Positions 54,521-61,760 of a stretch of 64,000 nucleotides of DNA are shown here, piece after piece. The stretch lies in NCBI RefSeq assembly GCF_005885675.1, contig NZ_VANR01000002.1:372001-436000 (forward strand), read 5' to 3'. Numbering within the stretch: position 1 is the first letter of the stretch; each line of letters opens with the position of its first letter. This DNA comes from Polaribacter aestuariivivens (GTDB taxonomy: Bacteria; Bacteroidota; Bacteroidia; Flavobacteriales; Flavobacteriaceae). A program made the position numbers and the translations under genes. The notes under the pieces were generated by a model. The model did no database searches. It saw only the letters and a list, made by a program, of their open reading frames with translations, and was not told the DNA's origin.

Positions 54521-54546
54521 AAAAAGAGCAATTACTTGCTCTTTTT
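54521..54546 (-). terminator. Intrinsic terminator between the two barrel paralogues
   Basis: AAAAAGAGCAA (54521-54531) and TTGCTCTTTTT (54536-54546) form an 11-bp stem with a TTAC loop and T-tracts on either side. It lies downstream of the gene that ends at 54567. Confidence 0.8.
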
Positions 54547-54566
54547 ATTTTTTTGTAGTTTTTGTA

Positions 54567-55070
54567 TTACAAGCCAAACATAATTCCTAAACTGATGTTA
54601 GATATATTTCTACCATCATCACTAATTCCTGAATAAGAAAGGTTTAATTGTGTATTGTCTCCTATTTTATGTCCAATTATTGGTCTGTAATAAAAACCTC
54701 CATCATTTCCATCATCTAATCCTACAGCATAACCAATGTTTGCACCTACAATAAAATCGTTTGTGATGTTAAATCTTGCTGCACCAGAAATTGGTAAAAA
54801 AGAAAGATCTGAAGCTTCAGCTGTTATTCCTCCTCCTAAATCATATTCTTTTCCGAAAAAATGTGAGTATTGTACAGATGGTCCTAAAGTGAAACCGTCT
54901 GCAACTGGAAACATATAATTTAATTCTGCTCCTAATGTAAAGTTAGATACATTGTCTGCATCTCCTACTGGAATACCAACGTTTAAACCTCCATTTAATA
55001 CTCCTTGTTGAGCATTCATTTTTCCTAAACCTGCTATTGCTAAAAAGGCAATAAATAGTACTTTTTTCAT
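54567..55070 (-). CDS. Small outer-membrane beta-barrel protein (paralogue 2)
   Basis: 167 residues. The signal peptide is KKVLFIAFLAIAGLGKMNAQ. Strands LNGGLNVGIPVGDADN, LGAELNYMFPVADGFTLG, ARFNITNDFIVGANIGYAVG and DGGFYYRPIIGHKIGDNTQ match paralogue 1 at equivalent places, and it ends in ISLGIMFGL. It is probably an outer-membrane barrel of the opacity/OmpW-like type. It has its own terminator, so it is expressed separately from the neighbouring copy. The function is unknown. Confidence 0.82.
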   Translation of the reverse strand: MKKVLFIAFLAIAGLGKMNAQQGVLNGGLNVGIPVGDADNVSNFTLGAELNYMFPVADGFTLGPSVQYSHFFGKEYDLGGGITAEASDLSFLPISGAARFNITNDFIVGANIGYAVGLDDGNDGGFYYRPIIGHKIGDNTQLNLSYSGISDDGRNISNISLGIMFGL

Positions 55071-55168
55071 AATTTTTAAATTTAATTGAATTTATACTTC
55101 AAAAGTAGCCATGTATTGTTCTTATAAGGTGCTCATTCTGTTTAAAGGTTAACTCTAATAGATTTTGA

Positions 55169-56083
55169 TTATTTTTTATTAGTAACTTTTAATTTTACAA
55201 CATTTATACTGGCTGATTTGCCTTCTTCTAAATCTGCAATTACCTCATATTGTCGCCTAAAATCATAAAGCTTAAGTTTAGTAGTATTTGTTTTTATACT
55301 TCCTCCATCAACAGTAATAATTTTAATTAAATTTTTATCTTCTTTTAAATCTAGTACAATACTTTTCCTTTTTTTGGTAACTGAAAAGTTTTTTAAAACC
55401 TCTACATCATTCAGTAATATGGTAATTTTATCTCCATCTTCTTTTCCATAATCCCAAATTTCCATTTTCATTTTACTTGTATATACAAAAACAGAAACTT
55501 TTTCTCCAGACGCAATTTTAGTTTCACTAAATTTCTTTAAATAGTTTTCTGGTTTTAATTCTTCTTTTACAATACTATCAATCTTTTTAATTTTATCAAC
55601 CTTTTCGACTTTTTTATAAAATTTTTTAACTTTTTTCTCTAAAAATTTTGTGCTTACTAATTTTACTTGCCCTGTTGCACAAGTATCTTTATCATCATAA
55701 ATTCCAATAAAATCCCCATTTAAAGATTTCTTTTTGGATTTACCTTTAAAAACACCTTCAAATTTTATAAAACAAAATTCTTCTGGTAAAAATTTAGATT
55801 TGGTATATAAGATATCACTTTCTTTAAATTGAATTTTTTTTGAATCAGCATCATAATATCCTCTTATATACGATTTTGTTTCATTTTCTCCACCAAGATC
55901 TGTGTAAGAATAGCCTTCAATAAAATTATTTTTTCTTGCATTGAATTCAATTTTGTAAGAAAATAATTGTTTCGAATCTAAAACCAAAGCGCCAACTAAC
56001 TCATATTCAAAGGTTTTTTTTTCTTGAGCGTTTGATATTAAAAAAAATAAAAAACTAATTAAAAATAAAATATTCTTTTTCAT
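55169..56083 (-). CDS. Secreted protein of unknown function
   Basis: 304 residues from ATG 56081-56083, which gives the signal peptide MKKNILFLISFLFFLISNAQ. The N-terminal half is a beta-rich domain (YELVGALVLDSKQLFSYKIE) with two cysteines (FCFIKF and KDTCATGQ). After a Lys-rich helix (150-190) the C-terminal half contains MEIWDYGKEDGDKITILLND and LIKIITVDGGSIKTNTTKLK, a pattern I have the impression recurs in secreted Bacteroidota proteins but cannot name. It is head-to-head with the TM2-domain gene. Confidence 0.6.
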   Translation of the reverse strand: MKKNILFLISFLFFLISNAQEKKTFEYELVGALVLDSKQLFSYKIEFNARKNNFIEGYSYTDLGGENETKSYIRGYYDADSKKIQFKESDILYTKSKFLPEEFCFIKFEGVFKGKSKKKSLNGDFIGIYDDKDTCATGQVKLVSTKFLEKKVKKFYKKVEKVDKIKKIDSIVKEELKPENYLKKFSETKIASGEKVSVFVYTSKMKMEIWDYGKEDGDKITILLNDVEVLKNFSVTKKRKSIVLDLKEDKNLIKIITVDGGSIKTNTTKLKLYDFRRQYEVIADLEEGKSASINVVKLKVTNKK

Positions 56084-56131
56084 GTATAATTTTATATATT
56101 GTGGCAATTAACTAAAAAAAACTTAATTATC

Positions 56132-56500
56132 ATGAAAAAATCATTATCTATTTACACACTATTATTTGCTTTTTTAGCATTTTCGTTCAACACACATGCT
56201 TCTTTTCCAGTAAAGAAGAATAAAGAAGTTGTTGAAGTTATAAAAGACAATAAAGTTGAAAAGAAAGAGGTTACCTCTTACGCAGCAGCTTACTCTGGAA
56301 AAAGTCAAACAACTGCTTTATTATTATCAATTTTCTTAGGAGGTTTAGGTGTTGATAGATTTTATTTAGGGTATACTTTATTAGGAGTACTTAAATTAAT
56401 AACTTTAGGTGGTTTTGGAATTTGGTATATTATTGATCTTGTTATGATAATAACTGGAGATTTACAACCTAAAAATGGTAGTTATTCTAAAACTTTATAA
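56132..56500 (+). CDS. TM2-domain membrane protein
   Basis: 122 residues from ATG 56132, which gives the signal-like start KKSLSIYTLLFAFLAFSFNT. After a charged linker comes the TM2 domain: LLLSIFLGGLGVDRFYLGYT with the DRFYLG motif, LLGVLKLITLGGFGIWYIID and LVMIITG, two helices joined by a short turn. TM2 proteins are common in bacteria but of unknown function. It ends with the strong terminator at 56522. The neighbour on the left is divergent. Confidence 0.87.
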   Translation: MKKSLSIYTLLFAFLAFSFNTHASFPVKKNKEVVEVIKDNKVEKKEVTSYAAAYSGKSQTTALLLSIFLGGLGVDRFYLGYTLLGVLKLITLGGFGIWYIIDLVMIITGDLQPKNGSYSKTL

Positions 56501-56521
56501 AACACACATTTTTAATTTTAT

Positions 56522-56548
56522 AAAAACCATCCTATCAGGATGGTTTTT
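56522..56548 (+). terminator. Intrinsic terminator of the TM2-domain gene
   Basis: AAAAACCATCCT (56522-56533) and AGGATGGTTTTT (56537-56548) with an ATC loop form a perfect 12-bp stem, continued by more Ts. It is followed 17 bp later by xerD. Confidence 0.85.
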
Positions 56549-56564
56549 TTTGTAGTTTAGTTTT

Positions 56565-57461
56565 ATGAAATGGCAAAATGCAATTAATGATTATCGGCTT
56601 TTTTTAAAAATTGAAAGAGGACTTTCAAAAAACACTATTGATAGTTATACCAGAGATTTAAAAAAACTAAACTTATTTTTAGATGAAAACGAAATTATTG
56701 TTTCACCCACTAAGATTGATGGTGAAATTGTTAAACAATTTATTTACGAAGTAGCAACCAAAGTTAATCCTAGAAGTCAGTCTAGAATAATTTCAGGTTT
56801 ACGAAGTTTTTTTGATTATATGGTTTTTGAAGATTATAGAGTTACCAATCCAACTGACTTATTAGAAACTCCAAAAATTGGTAGAAAATTACCAGATACA
56901 CTTTCAGAAGAACAGATTGATGCATTAATTACTGCTATAGATTTAAGTCATCCGCAAGGAGAAAGAAATAGAACTATTATTGAAACTATGTATAGTTGTG
57001 GTTTGCGTGTAGGAGAATTGGTTACGCTAAAGATTTCTGATTTATTTTTTGAAGAAGGTTTTATTCGTGTCTTGGGAAAAGGAAATAAAGAAAGGTTTGT
57101 ACCCATTCATGAAACGGCAAAAAAATATATTTCTATTTATAAGAATGAAATAAGAAATAAAATAAAACCAAAAAAAGGTTTTGAAGATACACTATTTCTA
57201 AACCGAAGAGGAAAAGGTTTAACAAGACAAATGGTTTTTTTGATTATAAAAGATTTGGCTGAAAAAATTGATTTGAAGAAAAAAATTAGTCCTCATACAT
57301 TACGTCATTCTTTTGCAACGCACTTATTAAAAGGAGGTGCAGATTTGAGAGCTATTCAGCAAATGTTAGGTCATGAAAGTATTACAACTACTGAAATTTA
57401 TGTTCATTTAGATAAAAGTTTTTTACAAGAAGTTGTCGCAAAATACCATCCTAGAAAATAA
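56565..57461 (+). CDS. xerD: Site-specific tyrosine recombinase XerD
   Basis: Resolves chromosome dimers at dif with XerC. It has 298 residues, the standard length. The N-terminal SAM-like domain has FLKIERGLSKNTIDSYTRDL. The catalytic residues lie in SCGLRVGELVTLKI (Arg), LGKGNKERFVPI (Lys), PHTLRHSFATHLLKGGADLR (His-x-x-Arg), LGHESITTTEIYVHLDK (His and the nucleophile Tyr). No partner integrase, attachment site or mobile genes are near, so this is the housekeeping recombinase. It ends at the bidirectional terminator 57461-57492. Confidence 0.95.
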   Translation: MKWQNAINDYRLFLKIERGLSKNTIDSYTRDLKKLNLFLDENEIIVSPTKIDGEIVKQFIYEVATKVNPRSQSRIISGLRSFFDYMVFEDYRVTNPTDLLETPKIGRKLPDTLSEEQIDALITAIDLSHPQGERNRTIIETMYSCGLRVGELVTLKISDLFFEEGFIRVLGKGNKERFVPIHETAKKYISIYKNEIRNKIKPKKGFEDTLFLNRRGKGLTRQMVFLIIKDLAEKIDLKKKISPHTLRHSFATHLLKGGADLRAIQQMLGHESITTTEIYVHLDKSFLQEVVAKYHPRK

Positions 57462-57492
57462 AAAAAATCCTGCAATTTGCAGGATTTTTTTT
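57461..57492. terminator. Bidirectional terminator between xerD and rny
   Basis: TCCTGC and GCAGGA pair over an AATTT loop, and the A-tract and T-tract on the two sides extend the stem by seven A-T pairs. It serves both convergent genes. Confidence 0.85.
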
Positions 57493-57515
57493 ATAGATTT
57501 TACTTTTATCAAATT

Positions 57516-59081
57516 CTATCTAGCCACGTTTACAGCTCTTGTTTCTCTAATAACAGTAACTTTTACTTGACCAGGATATGTCATATCATTTTGAATTTTC
57601 TGAGAAATATTAAATGATAATTCAGCAGCTTTTGTGTCGTTTACTTTTGTGCTTTCTACCATAACACGCAATTCACGTCCTGCTTGAATTGCATATGCTT
57701 TTTGCACTCCTGTAAAACCAAATGCAATATCTTCTAAATCTTTTAATCGTTGTATGTAAGAATCTAAAACTTGACGTCTTGCTCCAGGTCTTGCTCCAGA
57801 AATTGCATCACAAACTTGTACTATTGGAGAGATTAAACTCTTCATTTCGATTTCATCATGGTGTGCACCAATTGCATTACAAACATCTGGTTTTTCACCA
57901 TATTTTTCTGCCCATTGCATTCCTAATAAAGCATGTGGTAATTCACTTTCTGCATCTGGTACTTTTCCAATATCGTGTAATAAACCTGCACGTTTTGCAA
58001 CTTTAGAATTTAAGCCCATTTCTGCTGCCATGATTCCACATAAGTTTGCAACTTCTCTTGAGTGTTGTAATAAGTTTTGACCGTAAGAAGAACGATATTT
58101 CATTCTACCAACTGCTTTTACCAATTCTGGGTGTAACCCATGAATTCCTAAGTCTATTACAGTTCTTTTACCTACTTCTATAATTTCTTGAGTAATTTGT
58201 TTTTCTGTTTTTTGAACAACTTCTTCAATTCTAGCAGGATGAATTCTACCATCAGTTACAAGTTTGTGCATGGACAAACGCGCAATTTCTCTTCTAATAG
58301 GATCAAAACAAGATAATATTATTGCTTCTGGAGTATCATCTACAATAATTTCTACACCTGTTGCTGCTTCTAAGGCTCTAATATTACGTCCTTCTCTACC
58401 AATAATTCTTCCCTTAACATCATCAGATTCTAAGTTGAAAACAGAAACACAATTTTCTACTGCTTGCTCTACTCCAACTCTTTGTATGGTTCCTAAAACT
58501 ACTTTTCTAGCTTCTTGTTCTGCTGTTAATTTTGCTTCTTCAATAGAGGTTTGTACAAAAGCCATTGCTTCGGTTTTTGCCTCGTCTTTTAAAGAAGATA
58601 CTAGTTCTTTTTTAGCTTCTTCAGCAGATAAACCTGAAATTTGTTGAAGCATATCTACATGCCTTTTGTGCATTTTTTCTAATTCGTCTTCTTTTTTCTC
58701 TAAAAAATCTAATTTAAAATCGTAGTCTTTTTCTTTTTGCTCTAAAGAACGATTGAGTTTTTTAGTTTTATCTACTTCAGATGCCACTTGAGACTCTCTA
58801 TCTCTGATTCGTTTTTCTACATCAGAAATTTTCTTTTCTCTTGATAATATTACTTTTTCGTGTTCTGATTTTAATTCTATAAACTTTTCTTTAGCTTGTA
58901 AAATTTTATCTTTTTTAATTGATTCTGCATCAATTTTGGCTTCTTTTATAATAGCAGAAGCTTCTTTTCTTGTTGAATTTAATAATTTTTTACCCTTAGA
59001 TTTTTCAATTGCTTTTGCAATGAAAAAACCTAATATTATCCCTACAATTCCCACAATAATGGGAAGTAATATTCCATCCAT
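57516..59081 (-). CDS. rny: Ribonuclease Y
   Basis: Membrane-anchored endoribonuclease that starts mRNA decay. It has 521 residues. The N-terminal helix is [21 protein letters not shown] long coiled coil (30-190) follows, then the KH domain with [19 protein letters not shown] near 215-235 and the HD phosphohydrolase domain with [15 protein letters not shown] (His-Asp metal site). It ends [20 protein letters not shown]. It is the last gene of the leftward zapB-like/zapA/6S RNA/rny group. Confidence 0.96.
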   Translation of the reverse strand: MDGILLPIIVGIVGIILGFFIAKAIEKSKGKKLLNSTRKEASAIIKEAKIDAESIKKDKILQAKEKFIELKSEHEKVILSREKKISDVEKRIRDRESQVASEVDKTKKLNRSLEQKEKDYDFKLDFLEKKEDELEKMHKRHVDMLQQISGLSAEEAKKELVSSLKDEAKTEAMAFVQTSIEEAKLTAEQEARKVVLGTIQRVGVEQAVENCVSVFNLESDDVKGRIIGREGRNIRALEAATGVEIIVDDTPEAIILSCFDPIRREIARLSMHKLVTDGRIHPARIEEVVQKTEKQITQEIIEVGKRTVIDLGIHGLHPELVKAVGRMKYRSSYGQNLLQHSREVANLCGIMAAEMGLNSKVAKRAGLLHDIGKVPDAESELPHALLGMQWAEKYGEKPDVCNAIGAHHDEIEMKSLISPIVQVCDAISGARPGARRQVLDSYIQRLKDLEDIAFGFTGVQKAYAIQAGRELRVMVESTKVNDTKAAELSFNISQKIQNDMTYPGQVKVTVIRETRAVNVAR

Positions 59082-59100
59082 AATTTAAATTTAATATATA

Positions 59101-59284
59101 AAAAAAGCCTACGATAGTGTGGTTTTTATAAACTCCATTATGACAAGTTTAGGACTAACTAGCTGATCAAGGATCCACCTGATGCAAAATAAATTTAGCA
59201 TCTATGGCTTGCTTTAGCAACTAAGACTTATCCTTCATAATAGATTAGTGTTGAGTTTATCAAACAAATTACTAACGTAGGCAG
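59101..59284 (-). ncRNA. ssrS: 6S RNA-like structured RNA
   Basis: The 229-bp gap between zapA and rny holds nested stems typical of 6S RNA, which mimics an open promoter to hold the housekeeping RNA polymerase. From outside in: GCCTACG (59107-59113) with CGTAGGC (59276-59282), TAGT/ACTA next to it, ATAAACTC (59128-59135) with GAGTTTAT (59253-59260), AAGGAT (59169-59174) with ATCCTT (59230-59235), and GATGC (59181-59185) with GCATC (59198-59202). The minus strand ends in six or more Ts after the outer stem, so transcription is leftward. A 6S RNA gene beside zapA matches the known gammaproteobacterial arrangement; I recall the zapA/rny neighbourhood also in Flavobacteria but cannot verify it here. 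Confidence 0.8.
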
Positions 59285-59310
59285 TGTGTTGTTAATGTAT
59301 TTTAAAGAAC

Positions 59311-59601
59311 TTATTTTAAATGAGTTTCCACTAACTGTGTTAACTCTTTTATTTTATTAATTGTTTCAGTATTACTTTCATCTTTATGTAATGAAGATAT
59401 TTCTAATTTAGAAGCAAATTGTAATGCACACATCGCTAAAACATCTTGTTTATCGCTAACTGCATAGTTTTGTTCGTATTTAGAAATTAATGTATTTATT
59501 GCATTTGCTGCTTTACGCATACCTTCTTCTTCTTTTGTGTTATTTACACTCAAAGGATATGTTCTACCAGCAATTACGATGTTAATTCTTAACTTCTCCA
59601 C
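59311..59601 (-). CDS. zapA: Cell division protein ZapA
   Basis: Promotes FtsZ filament bundling at the septum. It has 96 residues and a GTG start (59599-59601). The N-terminal strand MEKLRINIVIAGRTYPLSVN and the helix EGMRKAANAINTLISKYEQN, followed by a long coiled coil with MCALQFASKLE, are the ZapA pattern. It follows the ZapB-like gene by 13 bp and is followed by the 6S-like RNA. Confidence 0.93.
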   Translation of the reverse strand: MEKLRINIVIAGRTYPLSVNNTKEEEGMRKAANAINTLISKYEQNYAVSDKQDVLAMCALQFASKLEISSLHKDESNTETINKIKELTQLVETHLK

Positions 59602-59614
59602 TATTTAAAGAACT

Positions 59615-59905
59615 TTATTCTTGTAACTGAATGATACATTTATCAATTTCTCGAATTAATGCATTTATTTTGAGTTTTGTATCTCTCGTATCTTTATTAC
59701 TGCCATTTATAGTTTTCGCAATTTTTAACAAATCATATTCTTTTTTTTGATGTGTTAACTCTTGTTCTTTTTTTAATAATTTTTGTTGCAATTCTGTAGT
59801 ACTTTGAAGCAGTATTTCATTTTCATTTTTCAAAAATTCATAATTAGAAAGTAAGTTTTGTAACTTATGTTCCAGTAAATGAATTGCTTCTAATGTATTA
59901 CTCAT
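59615..59905 (-). CDS. ZapB-like coiled-coil protein
   Basis: 96 residues, nearly all one predicted coiled coil (LEHKLQNLLSNYEFLKNENE, then LQQKLLKKEQELTHQKKEY), ending in LIREIDKCIIQLQE. No enzyme motif is present. Its size, coiled coil and position 13 bp before zapA suggest a septum partner analogous to ZapB, although the sequence is too simple to prove homology. It is the first gene of the leftward unit, with a promoter at 59933-59963. Confidence 0.7.
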   Translation of the reverse strand: MSNTLEAIHLLEHKLQNLLSNYEFLKNENEILLQSTTELQQKLLKKEQELTHQKKEYDLLKIAKTINGSNKDTRDTKLKINALIREIDKCIIQLQE

Positions 59906-59932
59906 AAAATTATTAGAATAAAACTATACTTA

Positions 59933-59963
59933 CAAAGTTAACAATCTGTTTTAAATTTTCCAA
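59933..59963 (-). promoter_or_regulatory. Promoter of the zapB-like/zapA/6S/rny unit
   Basis: Minus strand: TTG (-33, read from 59963 to 59961), 20 bp, then TAACTTTG at 59940-59933, an exact -7 match. It lies about 30 bp upstream of the ATG at 59905. Confidence 0.7.
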
Positions 59964-60050
59964 CATTTAATTGATATTTTAATAAAATACTGATTTTCAA
60001 TCATTTATTAAAACAAGATTATTTACTATTTTTACAGAAAAATTCGCCTT

Positions 60051-61754
60051 TTGAAGCATATTATTATACTTTTTATTTACCTTTTTACCGCTGTTTGTTT
60101 TTCTCAAAAAGAATATCCTAAAAATTATTTCAGAAATCCATTAGGTATACCAACCGTTTTTGCGGGTACTTTTGGTGAGCTTAGAAGTAATCATTTTCAT
60201 TCTGGTGTAGATATCAAAACGCAAGGTAAAGAGGGTTTAAAAATTTATGCTGCTGCAGATGGTTACATTTCTAGAATTAAAGTGGCACAATTTGGCTTTG
60301 GTAAAGCACTTTACATAACACATCCTAATGGTTATACCACTGTTTACGCTCATTTGAGTAAATATGCAGATGAAATTGAAGAATATGTAAAAGCTATTCA
60401 ATATAAAAAAGAAAATTACCAAACAGGAAATATTTTTTTAAAAGAAGATGAATTGCCTGTAAAAAAAGGAGATATTGTAGCTTTTTCTGGTGATACTGGT
60501 AGTTCTGGAGGACCTCATTTACACTTCGAAATTAGAGATACAGAAACTGAACATATTATTAATCCAATGTTTTTTGGAATTACTTCTAAAGACACAAAAT
60601 CGCCAACAGTACAAACTGTTTTAGTGTATCCCTTAAGTGTTGATGCTCGTATAAACAAGCAATACAATCGTTATAAAATTTCTTTGAAAAACAAGGGAAA
60701 TGGTACTTACATTTCTGATAGAATTTCAGCAAGCGGAACTATAGGATTTGGTGTTAATGTGTTTGATAGACTAAACAAAGCAAATAACAGAAATGGTATT
60801 TATAGTTTAGAAATGTTAGTAAACGGAAAAAGAGTTTATTACCATGACGTTGCAACTTTTTCTTTTGCAGAAAGTAAGTATATTAACTTATTAATTGATT
60901 ATGAATATTATAAAAAATACAAAAGTCGAGTTCAAAAAACACATAAAGTAAAAGCAAACAGACTTTCCATTTATAAAGATTTATTAGATAATGGAAAAAT
61001 AACTATTGAAAAGGGCTTAAATTACACAGTTGAAATTATAGCAAAAGATTTTGCAGGAAACTCTAGCTCCATAAAAATTCCAGTATCTGGTAAAGAAAGT
61101 AACTCTATATTTAAGAAACAAAAAGATACTACAAACTATAAAATTGTAGCTAAAAAGTTTCAAAAATTTACACAAAAAAATGTTACAGTCGCTTTTCCAA
61201 AGAACACCTTTTATGAAGATATGTATTTAGATTTTAAAGTTGAGAAAGGTATTGCAAACATTCATAACCCAACAGTTCCTTTAGATAAAAGTTTTACATT
61301 AACTTTTGACGTATCAAAATATACTGAAGAAGAAAAACAACATTTATACATTGCAAATGTTGAATATGCTAAATATCCAAGATACCAATATACTAGAAAA
61401 AAAGACAGTACTTTTTACACCACAACAAAAACTCTAGGAAAATACAAGTTACTTTCAGATACTAAAAAACCAAGCATTCGTTTGTTGTATTTTAAAGATA
61501 AACAATGGATTACCAGCCATAAAACACTAAAAGTAAAAATTACAGATGTAGGTTCTGGAATAAAAAATTATAGAGCTACCATTGATGGTGAGTGGATTTT
61601 AATGGAATACAATCACAAAAAACAAATTTTAACTTATAATTTTAATGATAAAAAATTGGATGGTAGCAAACATATCTTTAAAATTGTAGTCTCGGACAAT
61701 GTTGGAAATACTTCAGAGCTTTCTGCTACGTTCTTTAAAAAACAAGTAAACTAA
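60051..61754 (+). CDS. M23-family metallopeptidase (LytM-type, cell-wall)
   Basis: 567 residues from a TTG start. The signal peptide is KHIIILFIYLFTAVCFSQ. The LytM domain (about 35-180) has the zinc ligands in HFHSGVDIKTQGKEGLKIYA (His-x3-Asp) and GGPHLHFEIRDTE (His-x-His). A long beta-rich C-terminal region (190-560) follows, with Ig-like stretches and DGKHIFKIVVSDNVGN-type ends. It probably cleaves peptidoglycan cross-bridges or binds wall in the periplasm. It precedes the TonB-dependent receptor gene by 6 bp, so the two are co-transcribed. Confidence 0.9.
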   Translation: MKHIIILFIYLFTAVCFSQKEYPKNYFRNPLGIPTVFAGTFGELRSNHFHSGVDIKTQGKEGLKIYAAADGYISRIKVAQFGFGKALYITHPNGYTTVYAHLSKYADEIEEYVKAIQYKKENYQTGNIFLKEDELPVKKGDIVAFSGDTGSSGGPHLHFEIRDTETEHIINPMFFGITSKDTKSPTVQTVLVYPLSVDARINKQYNRYKISLKNKGNGTYISDRISASGTIGFGVNVFDRLNKANNRNGIYSLEMLVNGKRVYYHDVATFSFAESKYINLLIDYEYYKKYKSRVQKTHKVKANRLSIYKDLLDNGKITIEKGLNYTVEIIAKDFAGNSSSIKIPVSGKESNSIFKKQKDTTNYKIVAKKFQKFTQKNVTVAFPKNTFYEDMYLDFKVEKGIANIHNPTVPLDKSFTLTFDVSKYTEEEKQHLYIANVEYAKYPRYQYTRKKDSTFYTTTKTLGKYKLLSDTKKPSIRLLYFKDKQWITSHKTLKVKITDVGSGIKNYRATIDGEWILMEYNHKKQILTYNFNDKKLDGSKHIFKIVVSDNVGNTSELSATFFKKQVN

Positions 61755-61760
61755 ATTTAC

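Noticed and set aside
56565-57461. Integrase marking a mobile element
   Set aside because: The protein is a standard 298-residue XerD in a housekeeping neighbourhood, with no attachment repeats or cargo.
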